A stretch of 37,359 nt of DNA from Candidatus Kapaibacterium sp. (GCA_028284775.1 JANQRB010000188.1:1-37359), one strand, 5' to 3'. Numbered from the stretch's first letter, positions 15,349 through 25,500 are shown. Program-made: numbers and translations. Notes: a model not told the origin generated them from the letters alone.

Positions 15349-18006
15349 ATGTTAAATAAAAGAATATATATTTTTTCGCTCGCCCTGGCTCTGTTCGCCG
15401 ACACGGTATTGTTCGGCAACTGGAGCTGGCGAAACCCATTGCCGACCGGCAACAATCTCAACAGGGTCGTTTATGCGGGCAGTAACACCTTCCTTGCAGC
15501 AGGCGAGTTCGGCTCGGTCCTACGCTTTGTCCATTCTGCCGGCTCATGGAACATGTCGCTGCCGCAAGTCAGCGGCATTCCCGGTCACAATATCGGTCGC
15601 GGCGAGCTGATGAGTATCGACATCGATGAGGCCAGCGGATTCGGCGTGACGGTCGGCAAACTCTATCGCGACCATCTGTCGAAGCATGTTGCGCCGACCA
15701 TTCTGCGAACAAGCAATCACGGATCGACGTGGAGCATTGTTAATGGCTTCCCTGGTACACAATTCTTGTGGCGTTCTTTATGGGACGTCAAGGTTCTCAA
15801 TTCACAAAGGGCTTTTGCCGTCGGCGACAATGCTGTCGTCTGGTATACGAACAACCAGGGCTTCAACTGGAATCGTAAATCATTGGCAGATCTCGACGGC
15901 GGTCAGAATCTGATTCTGACGACGCCGGGTTCGGAAGAGAAGTACATCTTCTATGGAATTGAATTCAGCTCGAACCTGGAACTGGGCGTTTTAGTCGGTC
16001 ACGGTCCTCTGCACATCGGCAATAATCCGAATACCGGCGATCCGATCTTTGAAAACCGGAACATTATGCTGGTAAGCAATGACCAGGGAAGTACCTGGCG
16101 AAATATTTCACTCCTGGAGACCAACTCCGGCGCCGGCAAATTCTTCAGCTTTTTTTCCGGAACGCCTACGCACCTGACGCTGGAAGGGAACGAATGTTTC
16201 GTGACGCTCGCCAGCGGTCATGGCAATATCATCGTCGACAACATCAATTTTCCGGCCTTGGGAGACCCTGAGATCGAGAAAGGCTGGCATCGTCCTGTGC
16301 CGAAGACAAGCGATAACTTGCTTCTGCCGGGTTTTGCGAGTGATGATCGGCTCAATCTTCTGTTTGAAGTCGCCTTTAACAATCAGGGCACAGGATTCAT
16401 CGCTTCCGAAGGCGGAATGTATTTCGAGTCCGTCGGACGCGACGTCACGTACGATAATTTAATCTGGGACATGCAGCTTGCCGGTTACGACGCGACCCGC
16501 GGCGAAGGCCTGGAAGATCATCAGTTTTACAGCCTGGCCTTCGGCGATAATGATCTGGGCGTAATGGTCGGCGACAAAGGTGCTGTCCTCTTCACCGAAG
16601 ACGGCGGCGCGAGCTGGCAGAAGCACGATCCTGGCTCTCGGATTAATCTGAATGACCTCGCCTTTCTGGATGCCGATCAGGGCTTCGCGATTGGCGATTT
16701 CGGCATATTGCTGCACACGAGCGACGGCGGCGCAAGCTGGCAGCCAAAGCCCAACGAGCTTCCCACGCAGCAAAATCTGAACGGCATCGCTTTTGATGAA
16801 CAGCGTCGGACCGGTCTGGCGGTCGGCGACAATGGAACGGTTGTCGAATTCAAGGGATATACGCCGGCGCCCGCCGCCGCAAGCAGGCAGGGAGTCTGGC
16901 ACAGCTTTTCCGGTCCCGTGCGCAGCCATCTTAACGCGGTCTGTTTTGCTTCGGACGGGGACGCCTTTGCCGTCGGAGCCAGGGGACGCTTGATGCGTAA
17001 AGCGCCGCAGGGCAACTGGTCGGAACTGTCATGGCCGGCGTCACTGCCGAATCGTAATACCTATCATCTTTACGATGTTCACTTCATGTCCAGTCAGGTC
17101 GGTCTAGCGGTTGGCGGACGATTTAACGCCGGCCCCGCGCCGACGGGCAATTATTCCGCGTCTGACTACGGCATTCTGTACGGCGGTGTCATTTTGCGAA
17201 CGAGCAACGGTGGAAGCACCTGGACCGCGGTTAATGTCGCTACCTACAATGACGCACCGCGCGAAGTACTGCGCAGCGTCCATTTCTGGGATCAGAATAA
17301 CGGAGTGGCGGTCGGCTACGAATACACGCGCGAAGTGAATGAGGGCAACAACTGGCCGGCTTCCGTGCTGCGCAGCACCGATGGTGGCCTTAGCTGGGAG
17401 CGCAAAAATGTTCAGGCCTTCGCGCATGCGGGAGATGCCAGCGCACGTTTGCGCTATCGGCTCTACGACGTCAAAGCCATCGGCAGCAGCGCTTTCCTGG
17501 CCGTCGGCGCGGGCGGCACCCTGGTACGAGGCGATTTCAGCGGGAGTGACGCGCTTCTGTACTGGCAGCCGAGCGGCACGCGCTGGAATATGTGGGCGTT
17601 AAGCGGGATCCCGGGCGCCGGCAACGAATCGAAGTTTATCACGGTCGGTTACGGCGGAACAATTCTCGGCACCGAGAATTCCGGCGGTATTGCACGGCGC
17701 GGCCTCGCCGAAGAAGAGTGGAGTGCGGCGCCGGCAGACGAAGAGGTGATTGCCGGATTGCGAGTCTATCCCAACCCGCTGACCACCAACACGATGCTGT
17801 CGTTTACTCTGGCCTACGATGTTTCGCTGAGCATTCAGGTATTCGATCTGATGGGGCGTCCGGTGGCGAGTGTGCTGGACGAAATAATGCGCGCCGGCGC
17901 CCACTCGCTTGACGTCAATGCAGAGGGCCTGGCGGCGGGCGTCTATCTGCTGCGTCTCAAAGCCGGACGGACGACCATCAGCAGTCCATTGACGGTACTG
18001 AAGTGA
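15349..18006 (+). CDS. Cassette gene C2: secreted Asp-box/Ycf48-like propeller with T9SS-type C-terminus, paralogue of C1
   Basis: The protein is 885 residues from the ATG at 15349. A GTG at 15337 is in frame, but the ATG puts the signal peptide (MLNKRIYIFSLALALFADTVLFG) at the very start; neither has a clear Shine-Dalgarno. Seven Asp-box-like turns are seen (RTSNHGSTWS, SNDQGSTWR, TEDGGASWQ, TSDGGASWQ, TSNGGSTWT, STDGGLSWE and a weaker TNNQGFNWN), with GVMVGDKGAVLF-type strands between them. The C-terminal 85 residues are a clear T9SS sorting domain: LRVYPNPLTTNTMLSFTL, then IQVFDLMGRPVASVL, then LAAGVYLLRLKAGR. It shares length, repeat order and C-terminus with C1. Function beyond secretion is unknown. 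Confidence 0.86.
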   Translation: MLNKRIYIFSLALALFADTVLFGNWSWRNPLPTGNNLNRVVYAGSNTFLAAGEFGSVLRFVHSAGSWNMSLPQVSGIPGHNIGRGELMSIDIDEASGFGVTVGKLYRDHLSKHVAPTILRTSNHGSTWSIVNGFPGTQFLWRSLWDVKVLNSQRAFAVGDNAVVWYTNNQGFNWNRKSLADLDGGQNLILTTPGSEEKYIFYGIEFSSNLELGVLVGHGPLHIGNNPNTGDPIFENRNIMLVSNDQGSTWRNISLLETNSGAGKFFSFFSGTPTHLTLEGNECFVTLASGHGNIIVDNINFPALGDPEIEKGWHRPVPKTSDNLLLPGFASDDRLNLLFEVAFNNQGTGFIASEGGMYFESVGRDVTYDNLIWDMQLAGYDATRGEGLEDHQFYSLAFGDNDLGVMVGDKGAVLFTEDGGASWQKHDPGSRINLNDLAFLDADQGFAIGDFGILLHTSDGGASWQPKPNELPTQQNLNGIAFDEQRRTGLAVGDNGTVVEFKGYTPAPAAASRQGVWHSFSGPVRSHLNAVCFASDGDAFAVGARGRLMRKAPQGNWSELSWPASLPNRNTYHLYDVHFMSSQVGLAVGGRFNAGPAPTGNYSASDYGILYGGVILRTSNGGSTWTAVNVATYNDAPREVLRSVHFWDQNNGVAVGYEYTREVNEGNNWPASVLRSTDGGLSWERKNVQAFAHAGDASARLRYRLYDVKAIGSSAFLAVGAGGTLVRGDFSGSDALLYWQPSGTRWNMWALSGIPGAGNESKFITVGYGGTILGTENSGGIARRGLAEEEWSAAPADEEVIAGLRVYPNPLTTNTMLSFTLAYDVSLSIQVFDLMGRPVASVLDEIMRAGAHSLDVNAEGLAAGVYLLRLKAGRTTISSPLTVLK

Positions 18007-18255
18007 TTGCCGCGAATTTCTCTGCAGAGCGCCGGAGGACGTGGATCAATGCGTCGACCGGCGGGCCTGCTGCGGCGGCGATCGCTTTCCTCCTGCGCCC
18101 CGGACACAGCGTTGCTCACAGAGAATTCACAAGCATCGCAGTGTGCCTCCATTCTGTTGGAGATGGGGAAATTAGGTCAGCGGGCTGCCGGAGAATCGAC
18201 CCTCGCAAATTTACATGACACTGTTAATACAATCTTAAGCATTGGAGTTAATCTG
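18007..18255. other. 249-bp gap before the phosphatase gene
   Basis: An open frame runs through here into the phosphatase gene, but it has no signal peptide or family similarity, so I treat it as non-coding leader. It holds TTAAGCATTGGAGT at 18235-18248, nearly identical to the leader of A1, and single LytTR-like words (18038, 18220) with no 21-bp partners. I see no terminator after C2. Confidence 0.55.
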
Positions 18256-21200
18256 ATGAAGACAATAATTCTATTTTGCTGCGGAATGCTGCTGCTTCCG
18301 GCCCTGGCCGCTGCCGATCAACTGACGCTGCTTGCCAAAGGCAGTACATGGAAGTATTGGGATAGTGACAATGCGCCGGACGCCAATTGGTTCGCGGAAA
18401 ACTTTGACGACAACGCCTGGCCTTCCGCCGCCGCACAACTAGGCTATGGCGACGGCGATGAAACCACCGTGCTGCAAAACAGCGACCGCATCAGCACCTA
18501 CTTCCGGACGACCTTCACTGTACAGGATAAGAGTGCTTTGCGTACGCTGCTCCTTAAACTCCTGCGCGATGACGGCGCGGTAGTTTATCTCAACGGCGTC
18601 GAGATAATGCGAAGCAATATGCCGGAGGGCGCGGTTTCGCACACTACGCTTGCTTCAAGCGCAGTTAATGGGCAGGATGAAGACGACTTTATCTTGTATT
18701 ATCTGAACGACACGCAGATACAATCCCTGAATGACGCAGGCTCGCCAGGCAGCGACAATGTGCTGGCGGTGGAAATCCATCAGCATGCAGCCGGGAGCTC
18801 AGATATCAGTTTTGACTGCGAACTGCATGGGCGAACGATGCTCTGCGAGATGCTGGTGCAGGCCTGGAATTTTGCAGCCAGCGCCGCCTGGAGCGTCTAT
18901 GAGGAAGCAGACTACCCAGGATCTGCCTGGAAAGAAACGAGCTACAGCGAAGACGCCTCCTGGCAAAAGAATAAAAAAGGACTATTCGGCCGAGGCCATA
19001 CGGATGTTAACTTTGATATCGTTTCAGATAATATTACTACCTATTTCCGCCATCAGTTTAACGTCTCCGACAAGAACCGCTACACGGGACTAATCTTATC
19101 GCTGGTTCGCAGGGACGGAGCAGTGGTGTACCTGAACGGCGTCGAGGTAATGCGCAGCAATATGCCCGCGGGCGTTATCAACCACTTAACACCAGCCAAC
19201 AACGCCGCCTGGTACGATCGTACGCGCATGTACAACGTCAACCTGCCGACGGATGAGCTTGTCAATGGACAAAACCTTATTGCCGTTGAATTGCACCGTC
19301 GATTGGTCGTGGATCCGAATGATGATAAGCTGTATTTTGATCTTGAATTGCAGGGCTGCACCGAAGAGGTGATTCGCGGTCCTTACCTGCAGTTAACTAC
19401 GCCGGGTTCAACTATCATCCGCTGGCGGACGGCATCCAGCCAAATAGGTTGGATGAAGTACGGCCCCGCGCCGGATCAACTAACGACAACGCTGACGGAA
19501 CCCAGCGCCGGATTTGATCACAGCCTTAAACTCAGCGGCCTGTCCAACTCCACACGGTATTATTATGCCATTGGAACGGGAACAGGCGGTGCTTCCCAGA
19601 CACTCAGCGGCGGCGACGAGGAGACCTTTTTTGAAACTCATCCTCCTGCCGGCGAACCGGCCTCCACGCACATCTGGGTTGTCGGCGATCCGGGCAAGGG
19701 CGGCCGGCGATCCTATCCAAAATACGAAGACGATGCGGCCGAGCATACGCGCGAGGTGCGGGATGCCTACCTGCGCTACGCCGGCAAACTCGACATCGAT
19801 CTGATGCTGCTCTCAGGCGATGTTGCCTACGAACTCGGCCTTGATCGAAGTTTCCAGACCGCTTTATTCGAAGAGACATTTGAAGACATTGTTAAACGAA
19901 ACGCAATGTGGCCTTGTATCGGCAACCACGAAAATTATAACGGCTTTACACATTCGCAGCTTGACCAACCCGGTAAAGGAGAAGGACCTTATTATGAAAT
20001 TTTTGATCTTCCCACCGAAGTAGGCGACGCCCCCGGTACAACGGCTTCGCCCACCGAAGCTTTCTATTCCTTCGACTATGCCAATATTCACTTTATTGTC
20101 CTGGAGGGACCTGACTTCATTGACGGTCAGTCGACCGATAAGAACTGGGACGAGGACATGAAAGACTGGCTGTTGCAGGACTTGCGGAGCACATCGCAGG
20201 ATTGGACCATCGTTATGGTGCACTATCCACCCTATTCGAAGGGTAAACACGACTCGGATTCCGACGATGACTGTCCCGGCTTTCCCCTGCCCGGTGCCAG
20301 CGTCGAGACTGACATGATCCAGATTCGCAAGGATTTTTTGCCGGTGCTCGAAAACAGTACGAACGACCCGACCTATCGTGCTGTCGACCTTCTCCTTGCC
20401 GGACATTCGCATAACTACGAACGCTCATATCTGTTGCGCGGACACTACGATTGTTCGGAAACATTTAAAAAAATCACGCATGCAGTGGATGGCGGTCACG
20501 GCGACCTCGGCGATGACGGCTGCGCCTATGTTAAATATTCGCAGGGCAGCGCTCGCAACAGTGGAACGGTCTATGCGACAATCGGCAATTCGTCGAAGTC
20601 CGATCCGGTAGGAGTGCATCCGGCCTTACCCAGACAGTTCGGCTCGGAATACGCTTCCCTGGTGATTGACGTCGAGCATAAGCGTCTGGACGTCCGCTAC
20701 CTGACTTCGACCGGCGAGGTAAAAGACCATTTTCGCATTGTTAAAGATCCCGATATCTTTCTGCAAAACCGCAGTGAGAACTCTGCCGCCGACTATCAGG
20801 CCTCGTACAATATCAGTGCGGGACGCCAGGTGACGAACCAGGTGCCAACTGGCGACTATCGGGTGGAGGCCGGTGCGGAAGTAGAAATAAAAGCTGACAA
20901 CTCTATTTCGCTTGAAGATGGTTTTAAGGTGTTGCCGGGAGCGGAATTCGCGGCTCGCATCAGCAGTCCGCCTTTTTGCGTCGGTGATTCTTACACTCCC
21001 GCCAAAGAATCCCTACCGGAGCCGGATGTTGAAGAAATCGGACAAAAGAATAGCGAAGCCATACCCGCCCTGAAAGTTTATCCTGTACCGCTGAGCGGCG
21101 AGGCGACGATCGTCTATCGTTTGTATGCGCGAACATCGGTTTGTCTAACAATTTCTGACCTGCATGGCAGGCACGTCAAGACCTTGTTTTGTGAGGTGGT

Positions 21201-21327
21201 GCGTGATGCGGGCAGCCATCATTTTCAGTTTAAATCCGAAGATATCGCCGATGGTAGCTATATCTTTACGCTGAAGACCGCATCCGCGTCGGTCTCCACA
21301 CCTGTAGTACTAATGCAAAAGCAGTAA
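18256..21327 (+). CDS. Secreted purple-acid-phosphatase-type metallophosphoesterase with twin jelly-roll modules and T9SS-type C-terminus
   Basis: The protein is 1023 residues from the ATG at 18256, preceded by TTGGAGT and starting with the signal peptide MKTIILFCCGMLLLPALAAA. Two similar jelly-roll modules (about 30-195 and 210-372) each contain DGAVVYLNGVE(I/V)MRSNMP. A purple-acid-phosphatase N-terminal Fn3-like region follows (GPYLQLTTPGSTIIRWRT). The catalytic domain shows all five family blocks: GDPG (D478), GDVAY (D522, Y525), GNHE (N557, H558), VMVH (H656) and GHSH (H717, H719) before NYER. After it come 3-coathanger-type strands (about 850-910) and a T9SS sorting domain (LKVYPVPLSGEATIVYRL to GSYIFTLKT). 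It should release phosphate from organic esters outside the cell. It is 250 bp after C2, with no LytTR-like array of its own. Confidence 0.88.
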   Translation: MKTIILFCCGMLLLPALAAADQLTLLAKGSTWKYWDSDNAPDANWFAENFDDNAWPSAAAQLGYGDGDETTVLQNSDRISTYFRTTFTVQDKSALRTLLLKLLRDDGAVVYLNGVEIMRSNMPEGAVSHTTLASSAVNGQDEDDFILYYLNDTQIQSLNDAGSPGSDNVLAVEIHQHAAGSSDISFDCELHGRTMLCEMLVQAWNFAASAAWSVYEEADYPGSAWKETSYSEDASWQKNKKGLFGRGHTDVNFDIVSDNITTYFRHQFNVSDKNRYTGLILSLVRRDGAVVYLNGVEVMRSNMPAGVINHLTPANNAAWYDRTRMYNVNLPTDELVNGQNLIAVELHRRLVVDPNDDKLYFDLELQGCTEEVIRGPYLQLTTPGSTIIRWRTASSQIGWMKYGPAPDQLTTTLTEPSAGFDHSLKLSGLSNSTRYYYAIGTGTGGASQTLSGGDEETFFETHPPAGEPASTHIWVVGDPGKGGRRSYPKYEDDAAEHTREVRDAYLRYAGKLDIDLMLLSGDVAYELGLDRSFQTALFEETFEDIVKRNAMWPCIGNHENYNGFTHSQLDQPGKGEGPYYEIFDLPTEVGDAPGTTASPTEAFYSFDYANIHFIVLEGPDFIDGQSTDKNWDEDMKDWLLQDLRSTSQDWTIVMVHYPPYSKGKHDSDSDDDCPGFPLPGASVETDMIQIRKDFLPVLENSTNDPTYRAVDLLLAGHSHNYERSYLLRGHYDCSETFKKITHAVDGGHGDLGDDGCAYVKYSQGSARNSGTVYATIGNSSKSDPVGVHPALPRQFGSEYASLVIDVEHKRLDVRYLTSTGEVKDHFRIVKDPDIFLQNRSENSAADYQASYNISAGRQVTNQVPTGDYRVEAGAEVEIKADNSISLEDGFKVLPGAEFAARISSPPFCVGDSYTPAKESLPEPDVEEIGQKNSEAIPALKVYPVPLSGEATIVYRLYARTSVCLTISDLHGRHVKTLFCEVVRDAGSHHFQFKSEDIADGSYIFTLKTASASVSTPVVLMQKQ

Positions 21328-21375
21328 AATTCATCAAGGGGAATTGCGAGTAGGCTGCTATACCTAAGCGGGTGG

Positions 21376-21400
21376 AATTATGAGCCCGCTGCTCATGATT
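21376..21400. other. Hairpin downstream of the phosphatase gene
   Basis: AATTATGAG and CTCATGATT form a 9-bp stem with one G-T wobble around a CCCGCTG loop. GCGGG at 21369-21372 plus flank can instead pair with the loop. A second small stem, TATGC at 21409-21413 with GCATA at 21430-21434, follows. No T-run is present. Confidence 0.45.
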
Positions 21401-21447
21401 GAAATTCTTATGCTGACTGTATTCAGCAGGCATAGTTCAATTGCAAA

Positions 21448-21477
21448 AGCCCGGAAGCACCAACGTGAATCCGGGCT
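21448..21477. terminator. 8-bp GC-rich hairpin, terminator-like
   Basis: AGCCCGGA and TCCGGGCT form a perfect 8-bp stem with a 14-nt loop. On the minus strand it ends in GGGCTTTT, an intrinsic-terminator shape; on the plus strand it is preceded by AAAA and followed by CTGAGCTTT. A second TTCCGGGC at 21485-21492 can compete for the same 5' arm. It may end the phosphatase transcript. Confidence 0.4.
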
Positions 21478-21597
21478 CTGAGCTTTCCGGGCCCTGGCCT
21501 CCTTCATTGCCACCAATCAATCTACGTAGAGTGTTGCGGCATTCGATTTCGGCTGCCGCCGGCCGGTAGCAATAATGAGTACCACAATCAAGTCCAT

Positions 21598-21648
21598 TAC
21601 GTTCACCCCGTATCCCGCGACGCACACTCAGTCAAAGCAGACGTTTGA
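21598..21648 (+). promoter_or_regulatory. LytTR-type 21-bp-period array 3 (upstream of regulator 2 / kinase 2)
   Basis: Elements start at 21598 (TACGTTCAC, 8 of 9 consensus positions), 21619 (GACGCACAC, core degenerate) and 21640 (GACGTTTGA, 7 of 9), exactly 21 bp apart. The last one lies 91 bp before the regulator 2 ATG. It points to auto- or cross-regulation of the second two-component pair. Confidence 0.5.
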
Positions 21649-21730
21649 CTTTTCCGTTTTTGCCTTCATCGGCGCTGTCGTACATTGCAAACGGGCTTTG
21701 TATAACGTTTGCGGGAGCTACAACCAGGAA

Positions 21731-22528
21731 ATGACAGACAAGCTGCACGCCATCATTGTCGATGACGAAGAAAACGGACGCCAGAATCTCCAGCATCTGT
21801 TGATGGAACACTGTCCTGAAATCAAGGTGCTGGGCCTGGCCGATTCGGCTGAGGAAGCGCGGCGCCTGGTCGCCCAGCTCAATCCGGACGTCGTCTTCCT
21901 CGATATCGCGATGCCGAAACAGAACGGCTTTGATTTTCTCGACTCGTATGACGAACGCCCGTTTGCGGTTGTTTTTGTCACCGCCTACAACCAGCACGCC
22001 CTGCGGGCAATCAAAACATCGGCGGTCGACTATATCCTGAAGCCGATCGATGTGCATGAGTTGCGCGCCGCTGTCGCGAAGCTGGTCGATCTGCGGGAGA
22101 CGGTACCCGCCACCGCCGACGATCCGCCCTGGGCCAGCGGCAAGCACCTGCAGATACTCCTGGAAAATCTGCGTTCGGGCGGTAAGTTTCAACGCATTAT
22201 TTTGCAGCGCATCCGCGGCTTTAAGGTGGTCGAAGTCAATGATATTGTCTATATCAGGGCCGACAGCAACTATGCCAGCGTGGTGCTGACGAACGGCGAA
22301 ACGATTCTGGCTACTTCGACTCTGAAAGAATTCGAGGAGATGCTTAACAGCGATATGTTCTGCCGCATCCACAAGTCCTGTATCGTCAGTCTGCTGCAGG
22401 TTAATGAATACAATACCGATAGCGGCGGCTTTATCGTCCTGCACAATAAGGAACGCCTGCAGGTGTCGGTGCGCCGGGCGAAGACTTTCGTCGATAAGAT
22501 GCAGGCATTCGTCAACCTCGCCAGGTAG
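21731..22528 (+). CDS. LytTR-family response regulator 2
   Basis: The protein is 265 residues from the ATG at 21731, the start that lines up with the N-terminus of regulator 1. The receiver domain has IIVDDEENGRQN, phospho-acceptor D58 in VVFLDIAMP, FVTAYNQHA and DYILKPI. The LytTR domain has GFKVVEVNDIVYIRADSNYAS and FCRIHKSCIVS. The two regulators are close paralogues through both domains, so they may bind the same sites. The gene is 3 bp ahead of kinase 2, which implies coupled translation. A GGGAG at 21713-21717 is rather far for a ribosome-binding site and AGGA at 21726 is rather close. The 21-bp array upstream suggests control by itself or by regulator 1. Confidence 0.93.
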   Translation: MTDKLHAIIVDDEENGRQNLQHLLMEHCPEIKVLGLADSAEEARRLVAQLNPDVVFLDIAMPKQNGFDFLDSYDERPFAVVFVTAYNQHALRAIKTSAVDYILKPIDVHELRAAVAKLVDLRETVPATADDPPWASGKHLQILLENLRSGGKFQRIILQRIRGFKVVEVNDIVYIRADSNYASVVLTNGETILATSTLKEFEEMLNSDMFCRIHKSCIVSLLQVNEYNTDSGGFIVLHNKERLQVSVRRAKTFVDKMQAFVNLAR

Positions 22529-22531
22529 TGC

Positions 22532-25500
22532 ATGAAAGTTGCCAGCGGCTGTTCCACACTCCTTCTAATGCTTTGCCTTGTCCTCTGCGGAAATCTCGCG
22601 GTCGCTCCGCCGTCCTTCGCCGGCGGGCAAATTCCTTATCGCCAGTACACCACCGACCACGGCCTGGCGCATTCTACTGTCTTCCGCAGTTTCCAGGACA
22701 GCCGCGGCTACATGTGGTTCGGCACCGAATACGGGCTCAGCCGCTTTGACGGACGGCGCTTCGAAAATTTCGAATGGTACGACGGCTTTAAGGCCCGTCA
22801 GGTGCTGGGTTTCGCGGAGACCAGCGACGGCGCCGTCTGGATCAATACCTATGACGGCGTAGTCCACAAATATCACAGGGGCAGGCTTCAGCCCGTACAA
22901 GACGGCGGCGGACAATTTCCACGGTCGGCGACGGATATCTACGCCGGCGGCGACGACACGATTTGGTTGATCTCCGAACTGAGCGGCTTGTTGGTCTGCC
23001 TGCGCAACGACAGCATCTATGCGCTTTCGCTCGATAAGGGCTTGCACTATCCTATGCCGGCGAGCTATGTGCGCGGCAAACTTGAATCGACCTCCCGGAT
23101 TAACGACGTCAAACCGGGGCCGGGAAACTCATTGTTGATCGCGAGCAGCAGGGGCGCCTATCTTTACGACGATAGAGGCTTGCATCTGCTCAATACCGAC
23201 CCTGAATTGAACGGTATCATCAGTGGTCTCGACGTGGCCCCGGACGGCTCGATCTGGCTCGGCGTCTACGAGTCCCTCGTTCGCCTGACTGCCAACGGTC
23301 GTATTCAGCGCCGTTACACACACGGTCTGCTGCGCAACAGCTTTGTCCGCCAGGCGATCATGGATCCCTTTGGTCAGATTTGGGTCGGCGGTAAAAGTTT
23401 CGCTCTCGGTCTGATTGCGGATGATACGATGCAAGATCTGAGCGATGAACTCGGTGTTAACAATATCGAAATTAACGACATCTGTATCGACAGGGAAGGC
23501 AATGCCTGGCTTGCGACCTTCGGCGCCGGTCTCTATTGTGTGCCGGATGTTCACCGGCGCAACTATACCAGCGATCACGGGCTCAGCAACGAGAATGTGA
23601 TCAGCATTACCGAAGACCAGGACCACACGCTGTGGCTGGGAACTCACAAGGGCCTGTGCAGCCTGCGAAATCTGGAGATCGGCCGAATATCGCTCCCGAA
23701 ACAAAATCTCGAGGCCGTTCTGCGATCAGACCGGCGGATCGAATCGCTGGGAGTGGACAGCAGCGGCGGCGTGTGGGTCGGACGTCATAGTGAAAACTTA
23801 TTGATCGACAAAACGGGCTCGATCAGCTTGATTGACACAGTCGGCATGTATGTATTTTATGCCGATCGCTCCGGAAGAATACTCTGCGCCGGCATCGAAG
23901 ATCAATACGAGATTGTTAATGATTCGATTCTGGCATTTGATTCGCTGGCGCTCCTGAAGCCCTTGCGTGTGTACGCGATGTATCGGCATCGCTCGGGTGC
24001 GCTGTGGCTCGGGCTGGAGTCGGGTGCGGCCAGACTGACGGATGACAGTCTGCGTGTCTATACAGCGGAAAACAATTGCACCGACAGCCGCGTTAACGCG
24101 ATCTGCGAAGACAGGCAGGGGCGTTTGTGGTTTGCCGCCGACGATGGTCTGTATTGTCGCCGGCAGGATACCTGGCGGCGCTACGGGCGGAAGGATGGTT
24201 TGAATCACGAGGCCTGTACGTCTTTAGCCCTTGACAACAGCGGCACACTCTGGATCGGCACGATTCGCGGTCTGCATGCCATGCTGGACTCGACCATTAT
24301 TCTGTTTAACAAGCAGCGCGGTCTGCTGGCGGAAGAAGTACGGACAACCTACGTCGATCGCAGCAACAAACTCTGGGTCGGCACAACGAGCGGCCTTTCG
24401 ATGCTCAGACCGCAGCGCGCAATTCAGCCTGTCCGCCCGGCCCCGCCGGTGTATATCAACAGTGTCGCGGCATTCGGCCGGACGGTGCTCGAAGCGCGCG
24501 GATTAGAGCTCGGTCACGACAGCGCCTCCTTTGAAATTGCCTATGCCGGCATTGGTTTCAATCACCCGGAGAGTATCGTCTTTCAGCACCGCCTGGTCGG
24601 CTTCGACAATGATTGGCAGACGAGCCGTTCCTGGACGCGCGACTACAATAACCTTGCGCCCGGCGAGTATGACTTCCTGCTTCGCGCCCGCATAGACAAC
24701 AGCCCATGGAGTGATCCGCCCGCGCAGCTGTCGATCGTCATCCGGCCGCCCTTCTGGCAGACCTGGTGGTTCCGGTCGATTTCGCTGCTCCTGCTGCTCG
24801 GCGCTGTCTACGGCGCGGCGCGTTACCGTGTCGAGCGCCGGCGCCGGCGCGAAATGGAGCAGCTCGAAATCCGCAACCAGATGATGCATCTCGAAAAGCG
24901 CGCGCTCGACGCCTCGATCAATCCGCACTTTATGTTTAACGCGCTCAATTCGATTCAGTTTTTCTTTAACAAGCGTGAACACCTGCTGCACGCCAACACC
25001 TACCTGGCGCGCTTTGCGCGGCTGATCCGGATGATCCTGGAGGATACGCATAAAGACGTCATCACGATGGAAGAAGAGCTGCAGCGTCTGCGCCTCTATC
25101 TGGAGCTGGAAAAAATGCGTCTTGGCGAACGCCTGGACTATGCCATCGAGCTGCCCGACGACCTGGACGTCGACGCCATCACGATCCCGATGCTGATAAT
25201 ACAGCCCTATGTTGAAAACGCTATCTGGCACGGCATTTCGCCGCTGAAGGAAGGCGGCAAAGTCTCGATTTCTATCAAGGCCGCGACTCAACATCAGCTT
25301 GTGATTGAAATCGTCGACAACGGTATCGGCGTCCGGGCCAGCAAGGCCATGCGGATGGAAAACAGTTTAGCAGACGATGCGCTCGCCGCTGAGGATAGCT
25401 CGCGGGGTATGTCGATTACGCATGAGCGGCTGGACCTGCTGAGCAGGCTGAGCACGCAGCACAGCGATGTGCATATCGGTGATGCCGCTCCGGGCAATAC

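Larger units (their letters stand above)
21328..21730. other. 403-bp regulatory and structured region before regulator 2
   Basis: The first half (21369-21492) holds three successive hairpins. The second half holds a LytTR-like array (21598-21648) and a 7-bp inverted repeat AGTCAAA/TTTGACT at 21630-21650. A frame open from 21575 into regulator 2 runs through the array and shows no protein family features, so it is not counted as coding. Confidence 0.6.

Noticed and set aside
18038..18228. Isolated LytTR-like words before the phosphatase
   Set aside because: No partner at 21 bp on either side, so they look like chance matches.
18007..18255. N-terminal extension of the phosphatase
   Set aside because: It would bury the clear signal peptide at 18256 and begins directly after the C2 stop.
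21575..21730. N-terminal extension of regulator 2
   Set aside because: It overlaps the 21-bp array and has no counterpart in regulator 1; the ATG at 21731 is the better start.
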